Source: Peptococcaceae bacterium | GTDB lineage: Bacteria; Bacillota; Dehalobacteriia; UBA4068; JAAVYR01 | Reading direction: 5' to 3' | Assembly (NCBI GenBank): GCA_022791255.1 | Contig: JAAVYR010000003.1 | Span: forward strand, 37,691-101,690 | Length of the DNA stretch: 64,000 nt | Shown: piece by piece, positions 27,768 through 35,220 of the stretch | Position numbering within the stretch: position 1 is the first letter of the stretch | Layout of the letters: the number at the start of each line of letters is the position of its first letter | Notes under the pieces: model-generated | What the model was told of the DNA's origin: nothing | The model's input: only the letters and a program-made list of their open reading frames with translations | The model's database searches: none | Position numbers and translations under genes: made by a program

Positions 27768-29516
27768 CTACTTTACTTCCACTGCACCAAAGCGGCATAC
27801 CGTATAACAATTGCCACACTTAGTGCAAACATCTTGGTTAATCATATGGGGCTGTTTCTTTTCCCCGCTAATAGCATTTACCGGGCACTTTAATGCACAG
27901 AGGGTGCAGCCAGTGCATTTGTCTTGTTTGATTTCATATGTCAGCAAATCCTTGCATTGTTTTGCAGGGCAAGTTTTTGCCTGGATATGGGCTTCATACT
28001 CTTCCCGGAAGTAGCGGATGGTGCTAAGCACCGGATTTGGCGCAGAGTTTCCCAGACCGCATAGAGCACCGTCTTTAATGGCACTTGCCAGCTCTTCCAG
28101 CAGCTCAATATCTCCCTCTTTACCGTCTCCTGTGACAATCCGTTCTAAAATCTCTAGCATCCTAGTGGTACCAATACGACAATGGGTACATTTCCCGCAA
28201 GACTCCTTCTGGGTAAAGTCCATAAAGAATTGAGCCATATTCACCATGCAAGTGGTTTCATCCATAACAATCATACCACCAGAACCCATAATAGCACCGG
28301 TTTTCATAATAGAGTCATAGTCGATAGGCGTATCTAATAAGCTCTCCGGGATACAGCCCCCAGAAGGCCCGCCCATCTGCACACCTTTAATGGCTTTATC
28401 TCCCTGGATGCCGCCGCCGATATCAAATACAACCTGTCGCAGGGTAATGCCCATAGGCACTTCTACTAAGCCGCCTCGTTTGATTTTCCCAGCTAGAGCA
28501 AATACTTTAGTACCTTTGCTTTTTTCCGTCCCCATGGCCGCATAGGCTTCGCCACCGTTGGCTAATATCCAAGGCACATTGGCATAAGTTTCTACATTAT
28601 TGATATTAGAAGGCTTTTGCCAGTACCCCCGTTCTGCCGGGAAAGGCGGCTTTAAGCGAGGCATACCCCTTTCCCCTTCTAGAGAGGCAAGGAGCGCCGT
28701 TTCTTCCCCACAGACAAAAGCCCCAGCCCCTGCTTTAATCCGCAGAGAGAAAGAGAAATCTGTCCCTAAGATATGTTCACCTAAAAAGCCGGCTTCTTCC
28801 GCCTGTCGAATGGCAATTTCTAATCGCTTAATAGCCACTGGATACTCTGCCCGCACATAGAAGATACCTTCTCTTGCACCAATGGCAACGCCTGCAATAA
28901 TCATCCCTTCGATGACAGTATGAGGGTCCCCTTCTAAAAGACTTCTGTCCATAAAGGCGCCAGGGTCCCCTTCATCTGCATTGCAGACGATGTACTTCTC
29001 GTCACCGCGACTGTTTTTCGCTGCTTGCCATTTAAACCAGGTAGGAAATCCTGCCCCCCCTCTGCCGCGAAGTCCTGCCGTTTTTACCATTTCAATGATT
29101 TCTGATTTATCTGCAAACGATAACGCTTTTTTTAAACCTGCATAACCACCGCGGGCTACGTAATGTTCGATATTTTCCGGGTCGATAATCCCACAGTTTC
29201 TGAGAGCGATACGAGTTTGCTTGGTCAGAAAGGCCAATTCCTCTTCAGAAACCAAATATTTTTCCAGCACAATCCCATCTGTAATATGTTGCGCAAAGAT
29301 TTCTGCAGCAGCTTTTTCATCCACTCTACCATAAAGATAAGATTTTCCATCGCCATCGATGACCTCCACCAATGGCTCGGCAAAGCACATGCCGTTACAG
29401 CCCACCTGCAATAAGGAGATATTAGCCTTTCCTTGGCAAAGCTCGGATAAAGTATCCCAGGTTTTCTTGGCGCCTGCCGCCATACCGCAGCTGCCCATGC
29501 CTACTCTGATTTCCAT
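27768..29516 (-). CDS. NuoF-like NADH-binding flavoprotein with 4Fe-4S tail
   Basis: 582-residue homologue of NuoF/HydB, which binds NADH, FMN and Fe-S clusters. An N-terminal thioredoxin-like 2Fe-2S part (MGSCGMAAGAKKTW, QVGCNGMCFAEPLVEV) precedes the NADH/FMN domain (GLRGRGGAGFPTWFKWQ, YIVCNADEGDPGAFMDRSLL, GAGAFVCGEETALLASLEG) and the NuoF 4Fe-4S site SCGKCTHCRIGTTRM. The C-terminus adds two ferredoxin motifs (CTGCTLCALKCPVNA, CTKCGNCYTVCRFG). This architecture is that of soluble hydrogenase/formate dehydrogenase/bifurcating complexes, not of respiratory complex I. Second gene of the operon, with the start abutting the nuoE stop. Confidence 0.93.
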   Translation of the reverse strand: MEIRVGMGSCGMAAGAKKTWDTLSELCQGKANISLLQVGCNGMCFAEPLVEVIDGDGKSYLYGRVDEKAAAEIFAQHITDGIVLEKYLVSEEELAFLTKQTRIALRNCGIIDPENIEHYVARGGYAGLKKALSFADKSEIIEMVKTAGLRGRGGAGFPTWFKWQAAKNSRGDEKYIVCNADEGDPGAFMDRSLLEGDPHTVIEGMIIAGVAIGAREGIFYVRAEYPVAIKRLEIAIRQAEEAGFLGEHILGTDFSFSLRIKAGAGAFVCGEETALLASLEGERGMPRLKPPFPAERGYWQKPSNINNVETYANVPWILANGGEAYAAMGTEKSKGTKVFALAGKIKRGGLVEVPMGITLRQVVFDIGGGIQGDKAIKGVQMGGPSGGCIPESLLDTPIDYDSIMKTGAIMGSGGMIVMDETTCMVNMAQFFMDFTQKESCGKCTHCRIGTTRMLEILERIVTGDGKEGDIELLEELASAIKDGALCGLGNSAPNPVLSTIRYFREEYEAHIQAKTCPAKQCKDLLTYEIKQDKCTGCTLCALKCPVNAISGEKKQPHMINQDVCTKCGNCYTVCRFGAVEVK

Positions 29517-30047
29517 TTACTCTACCCCCTCTGCCTCTTCTTTTTTGCGGAGTTCCCGTAAGATTTCTTTGGCCTTCGCCCCAGTAAGCCGGCCATATGT
29601 CTCACCGTTAATCATCATCACCGGCGCCAAGCTGCAGCAGCCAAGACAAGCCACATTGTTTAAGGTAAAAAGATTATCTGCCGTCGTTTCCCCGTCATGG
29701 ATTTGCAGTTCTTCTTCGATAGCCGCTTCAATATCCTTAGAACCATTGACATGACAAGCCGTACCCTGACAGAGCATAATCAAGTATTTTCCTACCGGTT
29801 TTAAGCGAAACTGGGTATAAAAGGAAGCAACCCCCATGATTTTCGCCAGACGAATACCCGTTTCTGTAGAAATCAAGCTAAGGGCTGCCGCCGGCAGATA
29901 ACCATAAATATCTTGTGTTTTTTGCAGCACGGTAATCAAACTTCCTGGTTCTTTCCCATATTGCGCTACGATTTCTGCAACAGGCGCCAGGTCCAATCCG
30001 CTCCCAGCCGCTGCACAGGTTCCTTTTTTACATTGGCATACCATCAT
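29517..30047 (-). CDS. NuoE-like 2Fe-2S (thioredoxin-like) subunit
   Basis: 176-residue homologue of NuoE/HydC. The 2Fe-2S ligands are in MLCQGTACHVNGS and NVACLGCCSLAPVMMING; the N-terminal helical bundle includes QDIYGYLPAAALSLIS and KIMGVASFYTQFRLKPVG. The N-terminus MMVCQCKKGTCAA has three extra cysteines ahead of the fold. AAGGAGGA lies five bases before the chosen ATG-ATG, which rules out an in-frame start 24 codons earlier. First gene of the three-gene operon; a 26-base dyad lies about 50 bases upstream. Confidence 0.93.
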   Translation of the reverse strand: MMVCQCKKGTCAAAGSGLDLAPVAEIVAQYGKEPGSLITVLQKTQDIYGYLPAAALSLISTETGIRLAKIMGVASFYTQFRLKPVGKYLIMLCQGTACHVNGSKDIEAAIEEELQIHDGETTADNLFTLNNVACLGCCSLAPVMMINGETYGRLTGAKAKEILRELRKKEEAEGVE

Positions 30048-30098
30048 ACAGTTCCTCCTTATGCTTTCACAAACTCCATATACGCTATATAGCAAAAT

Positions 30099-30124
30099 GG
30101 ATTTTGTAATCAGATACAAAATCC
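30099..30124 (-). promoter_or_regulatory. 26-base palindrome upstream of the nuoE-like operon (candidate operator)
   Basis: GGATTTTGTA (30099-30108) and TACAAAATCC (30115-30124) are perfect inverted arms around six bases. The core TTGTA-N6-TACAA loosely resembles a redox-regulator (Rex-like) box. A second small palindrome GCTATATAGC lies at 30084-30093. It could instead be a weak terminator of the TsaD-like gene, but no T-run follows the stem. Confidence 0.45.
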
Positions 30125-30176
30125 CGTATTTCTCTTTTTTATAGTTTATTTTTTCTCATTTATTTTAATAATGTTA

Positions 30177-31145
30177 TCAAGAATTCGACAATTTGTCCAG
30201 GATAAAATATTTTCCAGCCAGCGCCACGCCAACACTATTATCCCCGCTATAGGCCCCATCACAGAAAAATAACTGTAAATTTGGCAGCAATTGCGGCAAA
30301 CGCATTCGTAGATTACGACTACCAGCAACGCCGCCAGCCAGCAACACCTGGTCACATTGATAGACAGTAGCAAGTTCTTTTAAGCTTTTAGCCAAGGCCC
30401 GACTGATAGTTCGCCAAACAGTGTTACTAATAATCCCAGGCGCTACTCCCTGCACTATTTTCCGCTGCAAGTCGCTTTCCGGTCCTGATAATGAGAAATA
30501 ACCTTTTTCATAAGAGAAATTTTGCAGTAAGCCCTCCGGCTCTCTATTCTCCCAAGCAAAGGTATCCAGTTCTTTCCCTGCCGGGAAAGCCATCCCCAGT
30601 GCCACCCCGACTCGGTCCACCATTTGCCCAGCAGCAATGTCGCTGCTACCGCCCACCTTTTCTATGACAAGCCCCTCTTTCGTCCAGTGTATCAAGAGGA
30701 TTTCCGTTGTTCCCCCAGAAAGATGCACTGCTAAAAAGGGCTTTTCCACAGAAATGCCGCTAGACCATACCCCTGCTAAAATATGCCCTTCCTGATGAGT
30801 CGTCAGGTGCAGCGGCACATGAAGGGTCTCTGCTATCACTTGAGCAAAAGAACGCCCGCCTAAAAACACCGGCATATAAGAGTCCGCTTGGGGCCGCGGT
30901 CGATCTGAAACACAAACTAGCTTGATGCTCGCCGCCAAATACCCCACAGCCTGCGCCTCTGCTAATAAAGCACCATATAAAGAAGGCAACTGTTTTATAT
31001 GATAAAACAGCGCCTCTGACTGGGATAACCCCCGATTTCCTTTTTGCACCGGTAAGATTTGCCGCTGTTGAGAGAGAAGCTTCCCCTCCGCAGAAACAAG
31101 GGCTACCGATGTGGTGTAACAACTGGTATCTATCCCTAAAATCAT
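30177..31145 (-). CDS. TsaD/Kae1-like protein (O-sialoglycoprotein endopeptidase family paralogue)
   Basis: 322-residue member of the Kae1/TsaD/Qri7 ASKHA family. It has the N-terminal ATP motif ILGIDTSCYTTSVALV, the metal-binding HxxxH in HLTTHQEGHILAG, the phosphate loop VHLSGGTTEILLI and LLAGGVAGSRNLRMRL. The conserved Asp-x-x-Gly reads DRVGVALGM. It is shorter and more divergent than the t6A enzyme TsaD, so it is probably the paralogue found next to nusB in many spore-forming Clostridia, whose role is unknown. The start overlaps nusB by four bases (ATGA), so the two are translationally coupled. Confidence 0.8.
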   Translation of the reverse strand: MILGIDTSCYTTSVALVSAEGKLLSQQRQILPVQKGNRGLSQSEALFYHIKQLPSLYGALLAEAQAVGYLAASIKLVCVSDRPRPQADSYMPVFLGGRSFAQVIAETLHVPLHLTTHQEGHILAGVWSSGISVEKPFLAVHLSGGTTEILLIHWTKEGLVIEKVGGSSDIAAGQMVDRVGVALGMAFPAGKELDTFAWENREPEGLLQNFSYEKGYFSLSGPESDLQRKIVQGVAPGIISNTVWRTISRALAKSLKELATVYQCDQVLLAGGVAGSRNLRMRLPQLLPNLQLFFCDGAYSGDNSVGVALAGKYFILDKLSNS

Positions 31146-31555
31146 CCGATTTTTTCCTCACTTAAGTCTTTTGCTATCTTGTCCAATACTCCATTGACAA
31201 AAGCCCCAGACTCTGCCGTACTAAATGTCTTGGCCAACTCAATAGCTTCATTGATGATAATATTTTTCGCCGTGTCAGGATAAGCCATCAATTCGTAAAC
31301 AGCCAACCGCAAAATACTTTTATCCACATTAGCCATACGATCTATAGACCATTGGGTGGACTCTTTTTGAATATAAGGGTCTATTTCCGCCTGTTTCTTC
31401 TGCACCCCTTCTGCCAGGTGCAAAGCAAAGGCAGCATCCTCTTCCGCTAAATCCTTTTCTTCCAGCGTATGCAAAGCCATTTCCCATTCATTCTTCCCTA
31501 CATCCATCTGGAAAATCATCTGCAAAGCTGTTTTTCTGGCTGCACTTCTACTCAA
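31142..31555 (-). CDS. nusB: Transcription antitermination factor NusB
   Basis: Helical RNA-binding protein that, with NusE/S10, supports rRNA antitermination. 137 residues with RSAARKTALQMIFQMD near the start, VDKSILRLAVYELM in the middle and IIINEAIELAKTFSTAESG, FVNGVLDKIAKD at the end, all standard. It begins with TTG, which has GGAGGA seven bases upstream. Located after the asp23-amaP-DUF2273 genes, as in many Clostridia. Confidence 0.96.
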   Translation of the reverse strand: MSRSAARKTALQMIFQMDVGKNEWEMALHTLEEKDLAEEDAAFALHLAEGVQKKQAEIDPYIQKESTQWSIDRMANVDKSILRLAVYELMAYPDTAKNIIINEAIELAKTFSTAESGAFVNGVLDKIAKDLSEEKIG

Positions 31556-31630
31556 AACAAAATCCTCCCTAATCTATCCTTACCCTGCACTAGCATCTAT
31601 CAGCACCTATCAACGCCTAGATAGGCACCA

Positions 31631-31867
31631 CTAACGCATCGTTTCACTGTCTCCGAAAATACGGTTCATCATCCTCTGGAAATTTTCCTTGCTGTCAACT
31701 CTCGCACCGATAGCAAATCCAATCAAGCCGGAAAGCATCAAGAAAACAGACTGCCAAAAGCCAAAGAGCAAAATCACCGCCGCTACCGAGACCCCAATCA
31801 TAATGCCGATGGTAGCGCCGCGTCGTTCTTCCCACATTCTGCTACAGAATGCTTTTATCACTTCCAT
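31631..31867 (-). CDS. DUF2273 small membrane protein
   Basis: 78-residue protein with two membrane helices (GATIGIMIGVSVAAVILLFG and WQSVFLMLSGLIGFAIGARV) and a basic/acidic tail (DSKENFQRMMNRIFG). It matches DUF2273, which is usually encoded with amaP and asp23 and is thought to help anchor Asp23 at the membrane. AGAGG lies upstream of the ATG. It follows amaP by 19 bases. Confidence 0.85.
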   Translation of the reverse strand: MEVIKAFCSRMWEERRGATIGIMIGVSVAAVILLFGFWQSVFLMLSGLIGFAIGARVDSKENFQRMMNRIFGDSETMR

Positions 31868-31886
31868 ATTATCAGCCTCTTTCTCT

Positions 31887-32627
31887 TTATTCTGAAACAG
31901 CTGCTTTTTCTTCCTCTGCTTGTTTTGTTTCTGTGATAGGTTCCGCTGCGTCTGCTGCCATCATTTCTGCAACGATAGGTTCCACATCAGCAGCGTTTGC
32001 GCCATCTTCCATTTCTGCTGCTGCAGCTGGTTCTTCTTTTTCCCCTTTAACATCTTTATCATTTTTTGCTGCCTTTTTGAAGCTAGGCAGGTAACTTTTC
32101 CCTTGTTTGCCACCAGCTCCCTCTTCTACAGAAGAAACCAACACTTTAATCTCTGCAATAGATACCCCTGCCATGGTTTCCAGATCTTCTTTTACGGCCT
32201 TTTGGATGGTGGTACCCAGTTCCGGTACAATCATATCAGACTGCACGGTAATATGTAAACAAATAGCTACCTTATCCCCAACAATTTTCAGCTTGGGGGT
32301 TACTTCTTTGATGCCGCCAATATTAGATACCGTGCGATTTATCATGCTTTGGATTGCTTCCATGCTCATAGTTACCTGCCCGATATCGTTGCCAGATACT
32401 TTAGCAATTTTTTCCTTCTTGGTAAAGAGCATATTTAATACTAAGAAGATACCGATAAAAGCAATTACCGCCCCGGCAATCACTACCAGCCATTGGCTAT
32501 GCAGCAGTAAATCCGCTACGACATCAATGACCATCTGTGCATTTAAAACGCTGTATATCATGAGAATACCTAGTGCAGTGAAACATAATGCTAATAACAA
32601 GAATAGTAGTTTATCTATTAAACGCAC
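31887..32627 (-). CDS. amaP: Alkaline shock response membrane anchor protein AmaP
   Basis: 246 residues with two N-terminal membrane helices (KLLFLLLALCFTALGILMIY and WLVVIAGAVIAFIGIFLVLN), a cytosolic Asp23-like domain (SMEAIQSMINRTVSNIGGIK, KVAICLHITVQSDM, VEDLETMAGVSIAEIKVLV-type segment) and an acidic low-complexity C-terminus rich in Ala and Glu. The GTG start has GGAGGA eight bases upstream. AmaP tethers Asp23 to the membrane; it is encoded directly after asp23 here. Confidence 0.88.
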   Translation of the reverse strand: MRLIDKLLFLLLALCFTALGILMIYSVLNAQMVIDVVADLLLHSQWLVVIAGAVIAFIGIFLVLNMLFTKKEKIAKVSGNDIGQVTMSMEAIQSMINRTVSNIGGIKEVTPKLKIVGDKVAICLHITVQSDMIVPELGTTIQKAVKEDLETMAGVSIAEIKVLVSSVEEGAGGKQGKSYLPSFKKAAKNDKDVKGEKEEPAAAAEMEDGANAADVEPIVAEMMAADAAEPITETKQAEEEKAAVSE

Positions 32628-32660
32628 AATTCATTCCTCCTCTTGGGTAAAGTATAAACA

Positions 32661-32690
32661 GCCCCGGCAAAGACCTAGCTTTTCCGGGGC
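32661..32690 (-). other. GC-rich hairpin between asp23 and amaP
   Basis: GCCCCGGCAAAG (32661-32672) pairs with CTTTTCCGGGGC (32679-32690) with one mismatch and a six-base loop. It lies just after the asp23 stop and before amaP. There is no good T-run on the minus strand, so partial termination or mRNA protection are both possible. Confidence 0.55.
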
Positions 32691-32700
32691 GGAAAAAAGA

Positions 32701-33126
32701 CTATTCAGCAACAACCGGCGCTTCTTCTTTTTGCGGTTGAGGGAAAGAAACCCCCTGAACAAAAACATTAACCGCATCAGTTACAAGACCCGTCATATTT
32801 TCGATGGCACTGGTAACGCTTTCTTGGATGTTTTTGGCAACTTCTTGGATTTTTACACCATATTCTACGATGATATAGATTTCAATGGTAGCGCTGGCTT
32901 CCTTCACATCTACCTTGATACCTTTGCCAAGATTTTTTCTACCTAATTTTTCAGCAATACCGCCAACTAAGCCGCCGCTCATACCAGCAACCCCCGGTAC
33001 TTCACTAGCAGCCATGCCTGCGATGGTAGCCACAACATCATTGGCAATTTTTACCACACCAGGACCGGCAGGATTTGCAATATCTTCTTCCATTTCTACT
33101 TCAAATACATCATTGTTTTCTGTCAT
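32701..33126 (-). CDS. Asp23/Gls24 family envelope stress protein
   Basis: 141 residues with the Asp23 core: VVKIANDVVATIAGMAASEV, PGVAGMSGG, KVDVKEASATIEIYIIVEYG and AKNIQESVTSAIENMTGL. Members are abundant membrane-associated proteins linked to cell-envelope stress; this copy corresponds to the YqhY-type gene found upstream of nusB in many Bacillota. AAGGAGG precedes the ATG and a sigma-A type promoter lies about 70 bases upstream. The next two genes encode its probable membrane anchors. Confidence 0.93.
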   Translation of the reverse strand: MTENNDVFEVEMEEDIANPAGPGVVKIANDVVATIAGMAASEVPGVAGMSGGLVGGIAEKLGRKNLGKGIKVDVKEASATIEIYIIVEYGVKIQEVAKNIQESVTSAIENMTGLVTDAVNVFVQGVSFPQPQKEEAPVVAE

Positions 33127-33195
33127 AGGATGAACCTCCTTTTATTTCCTCTTATCTTTATCATATCCAGATGATGCTACGATTATATTTATTAT

Positions 33196-33224
33196 ATTAT
33201 AGCACAAAGAACTGCAATCATAAA
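33196..33224 (-). promoter_or_regulatory. Predicted promoter of asp23
   Basis: TATAAT (33196-33201 on the minus strand) with a weaker -35 TTTATG (33219-33224), 17 bases apart. The gap between spoIIIAH and asp23 is otherwise AT-rich without other signals. Confidence 0.45.
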
Positions 33225-33302
33225 GACAAGAAACTAATTTCTTTTCTTATTATATAAATATTTTACATAAAATCTTTTTTTCCTGCTAAAGAAATAGCCA
33301 AT

Positions 33303-33872
33303 CTAGGCATTTTTCGGCACGATAACTACACTTTCCATGCCTTTCCCAGTAATACTTTTCACAATATCTACCACTTGGGCTGCTGCGTCTGTAGAAAGCA
33401 TATTATCTTCCAATACAATGCAGATTTTTTCATCTTGGATAAAAACAGCGGCTTCATTAAAGCCCTTTGCTTGGAGCAATTGTTCTATTTGCAATTCCTG
33501 CCCCATGTTATCCGTAATCACCATGATTTTATTTTGAGCATTTTTCTTTTCTTCAGCCGTGCTGCTGGCATTATTTACAATGCCATTTAAAAGTTCGATT
33601 TGACTAGCACGCACCTTTTCCCGTTCTAAACGGTAAGCAGCATAATACCCTTTGCTATCAATATCTTCTTTACTAGGCTGCCAATTACTGTTACCTGCGT
33701 TATTCGGCTGCCCAGGGGTAACATCTCCTTGAGAGCCAGACGGCGGCGTCACCATATCATCCTCCTCATGACTGCCAAAAAAGGTAAAGCACAACACCAC
33801 ACAACAAATAACAGCTAAAATCCCCCACAGTTTTTTTCTGGCCAAACAACCTTTCATATCTAACTTTTTCAT
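33303..33872 (-). CDS. spoIIIAH: Stage III sporulation protein AH
   Basis: Mother-cell membrane protein that binds forespore SpoIIQ across the inter-membrane space and forms a ring of the feeding-tube channel. 189 residues: a basic start, a membrane helix (LWGILAVICCVVLCFTFFG), a Gly/Pro-rich linker and a C-terminal YscJ/FliF-like domain (YYAAYRLEREKVRASQIELL, EKKNAQNKIMVITDNMGQEL, GFNEAAVFIQDEKICIVLED). AAAGGAG precedes the ATG of MKKLDMK, which decides the start. Last gene of the spoIIIA operon. Confidence 0.93.
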   Translation of the reverse strand: MKKLDMKGCLARKKLWGILAVICCVVLCFTFFGSHEEDDMVTPPSGSQGDVTPGQPNNAGNSNWQPSKEDIDSKGYYAAYRLEREKVRASQIELLNGIVNNASSTAEEKKNAQNKIMVITDNMGQELQIEQLLQAKGFNEAAVFIQDEKICIVLEDNMLSTDAAAQVVDIVKSITGKGMESVVIVPKNA

Positions 33873-33876
33873 ATGT

Positions 33877-34626
33877 TTACTCCTTTCCATTGGTAATGAT
33901 AATTTTATGAGCAGGCACATCTAATAGGCCCTGAACAATGTGAAACACTTCTTCTTTGGTAGCAGCGTCTTCTACACCGGTAGCCACCACTGCCACTCCT
34001 CGGACCTGCGGCATAGACTCTTTGATAACGATAGGTGTCGCACCTCCTTTTTCTAAAACTAATTGTTGATTATCCGTCTGCTCCGCAATAGTTCTTTGTG
34101 TACCACCAGCATCAAGCTCTTGCTGGGTTTTGCTGACTGTAGCGATATCCATGGCATAATCTTTAGCCATGCTGCTATCTAAAGTAACGCTGACCAACAC
34201 ATGGTCGACGCCTGCTACCTGGCTGATGGTGCGTTCCAACTTTGCCTCTAACTGTGCTTCTATCTGCATATAGGCAGGTGTTTCCGAGCCTAGCGACTTG
34301 GTCTCGCCCATTTCACTGCTACTTTTTTCTTGTTTCTCCATACTGCCAGATAAAACCCCAGAAAGACTCATCAGGAAAATACCCACCACCAGGAGAATAC
34401 CTGGTTTTAGCCATGGCTTTGTTGTCTGTTTCCGTTTTTTTTGCTCTTTTTGCCCTTTTCCAGAAAACATCATTTGCCACTTTTCTTTACACAGGGTCAG
34501 CAAAGAATAATTCTTTTCTAATTTATGTTTGCTCTCATGAGGATATGCCTGTTGTTTTTCTGCTTTTTCTCTTTCATTTTCTACTTGCACTTCCGCTTCT
34601 ACTTTTTCATAATCAGTTGCTGTCAT
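33877..34626 (-). CDS. spoIIIAG: Stage III sporulation protein AG
   Basis: Membrane protein that forms a large ring in the SpoIIIA-SpoIIQ channel. 249 residues: a charged cytosolic N-terminus, a membrane helix (WLKPGILLVVGIFLMSLSGV) near residue 80 and an extracytoplasmic domain with LEAKLERTISQVAGVDHVLV, QRTIAEQTDNQQLVLE and PQVRGVAVVATGVEDAATKE, the SpoIIIAG ring-building motif. AAGGAGG lies nine bases upstream of the ATG, and the start overlaps the end of spoIIIAF. Confidence 0.93.
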   Translation of the reverse strand: MTATDYEKVEAEVQVENEREKAEKQQAYPHESKHKLEKNYSLLTLCKEKWQMMFSGKGQKEQKKRKQTTKPWLKPGILLVVGIFLMSLSGVLSGSMEKQEKSSSEMGETKSLGSETPAYMQIEAQLEAKLERTISQVAGVDHVLVSVTLDSSMAKDYAMDIATVSKTQQELDAGGTQRTIAEQTDNQQLVLEKGGATPIVIKESMPQVRGVAVVATGVEDAATKEEVFHIVQGLLDVPAHKIIITNGKE

Positions 34627-35176
34627 TTGCTGCCGCCTCCTTGATCACACATTGTACTTTTTCTTGAGGTAAATGATAAAACGCTTCTAATAATCGATAG
34701 ATATCTGCTTCTATTTCAGCGGTATCCGTTCCCGAGCTCGCAATCACTGTCAACCGCACCAGCTCCAGGTCTCCACTCCACGCTCCCTCTGCAAAGGAAA
34801 TATCCACAGCGGCCTGTTCCACCCCTGATACTAACCGGACTAACGCCAAGATTTGCAAAGAAATATCTTCTTTCACTTCTTCTTCTGCTTTGGTAAAGAG
34901 TGCAGTGTCTATTTCCCTTCCTGCAGCTAAAATCTCTTCTGTAGAAAGATTACCGGCGGTCTCTGTTTCCAGGATATCCGCCATTTCTGCAGCGGCAATC
35001 TCTCCGGCAAAAAGCTGCCCTTTTATCAAAGGGTTCAAGAAGGCAACTAAAATCAATAATCCCATAAAAAAACGAATAAATTTTTGCATCTCACCATTGG
35101 GCAGCAGTAGTTCTAAAAAAGCTGCTAACACCGCAATGATAGATATCTGCCGCATCAGACCAATGACAAACTCCAA
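34613..35176 (-). CDS. spoIIIAF: Stage III sporulation protein AF
   Basis: 187-residue mother-cell membrane protein of the SpoIIIA complex with two N-terminal helices (ISIIAVLAAFLELLLP, FIRFFMGLLILVAFLNPLIK) and a soluble ring-type domain (EEVKEDISLQILALVRLVSG, SGTDTAEIEADIYRLLEAFY). The start appears to be TTG with GGGGG upstream; an ATG seven codons later is an alternative. Overlaps spoIIIAG by 14 bases. Confidence 0.9.
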   Translation of the reverse strand: MEFVIGLMRQISIIAVLAAFLELLLPNGEMQKFIRFFMGLLILVAFLNPLIKGQLFAGEIAAAEMADILETETAGNLSTEEILAAGREIDTALFTKAEEEVKEDISLQILALVRLVSGVEQAAVDISFAEGAWSGDLELVRLTVIASSGTDTAEIEADIYRLLEAFYHLPQEKVQCVIKEAAANDSN

Positions 35177-35220
35177 ATTCCCCCAGCCCCCTTTTTACGC
35201 CATGCCACTTTTCTCGCTAA

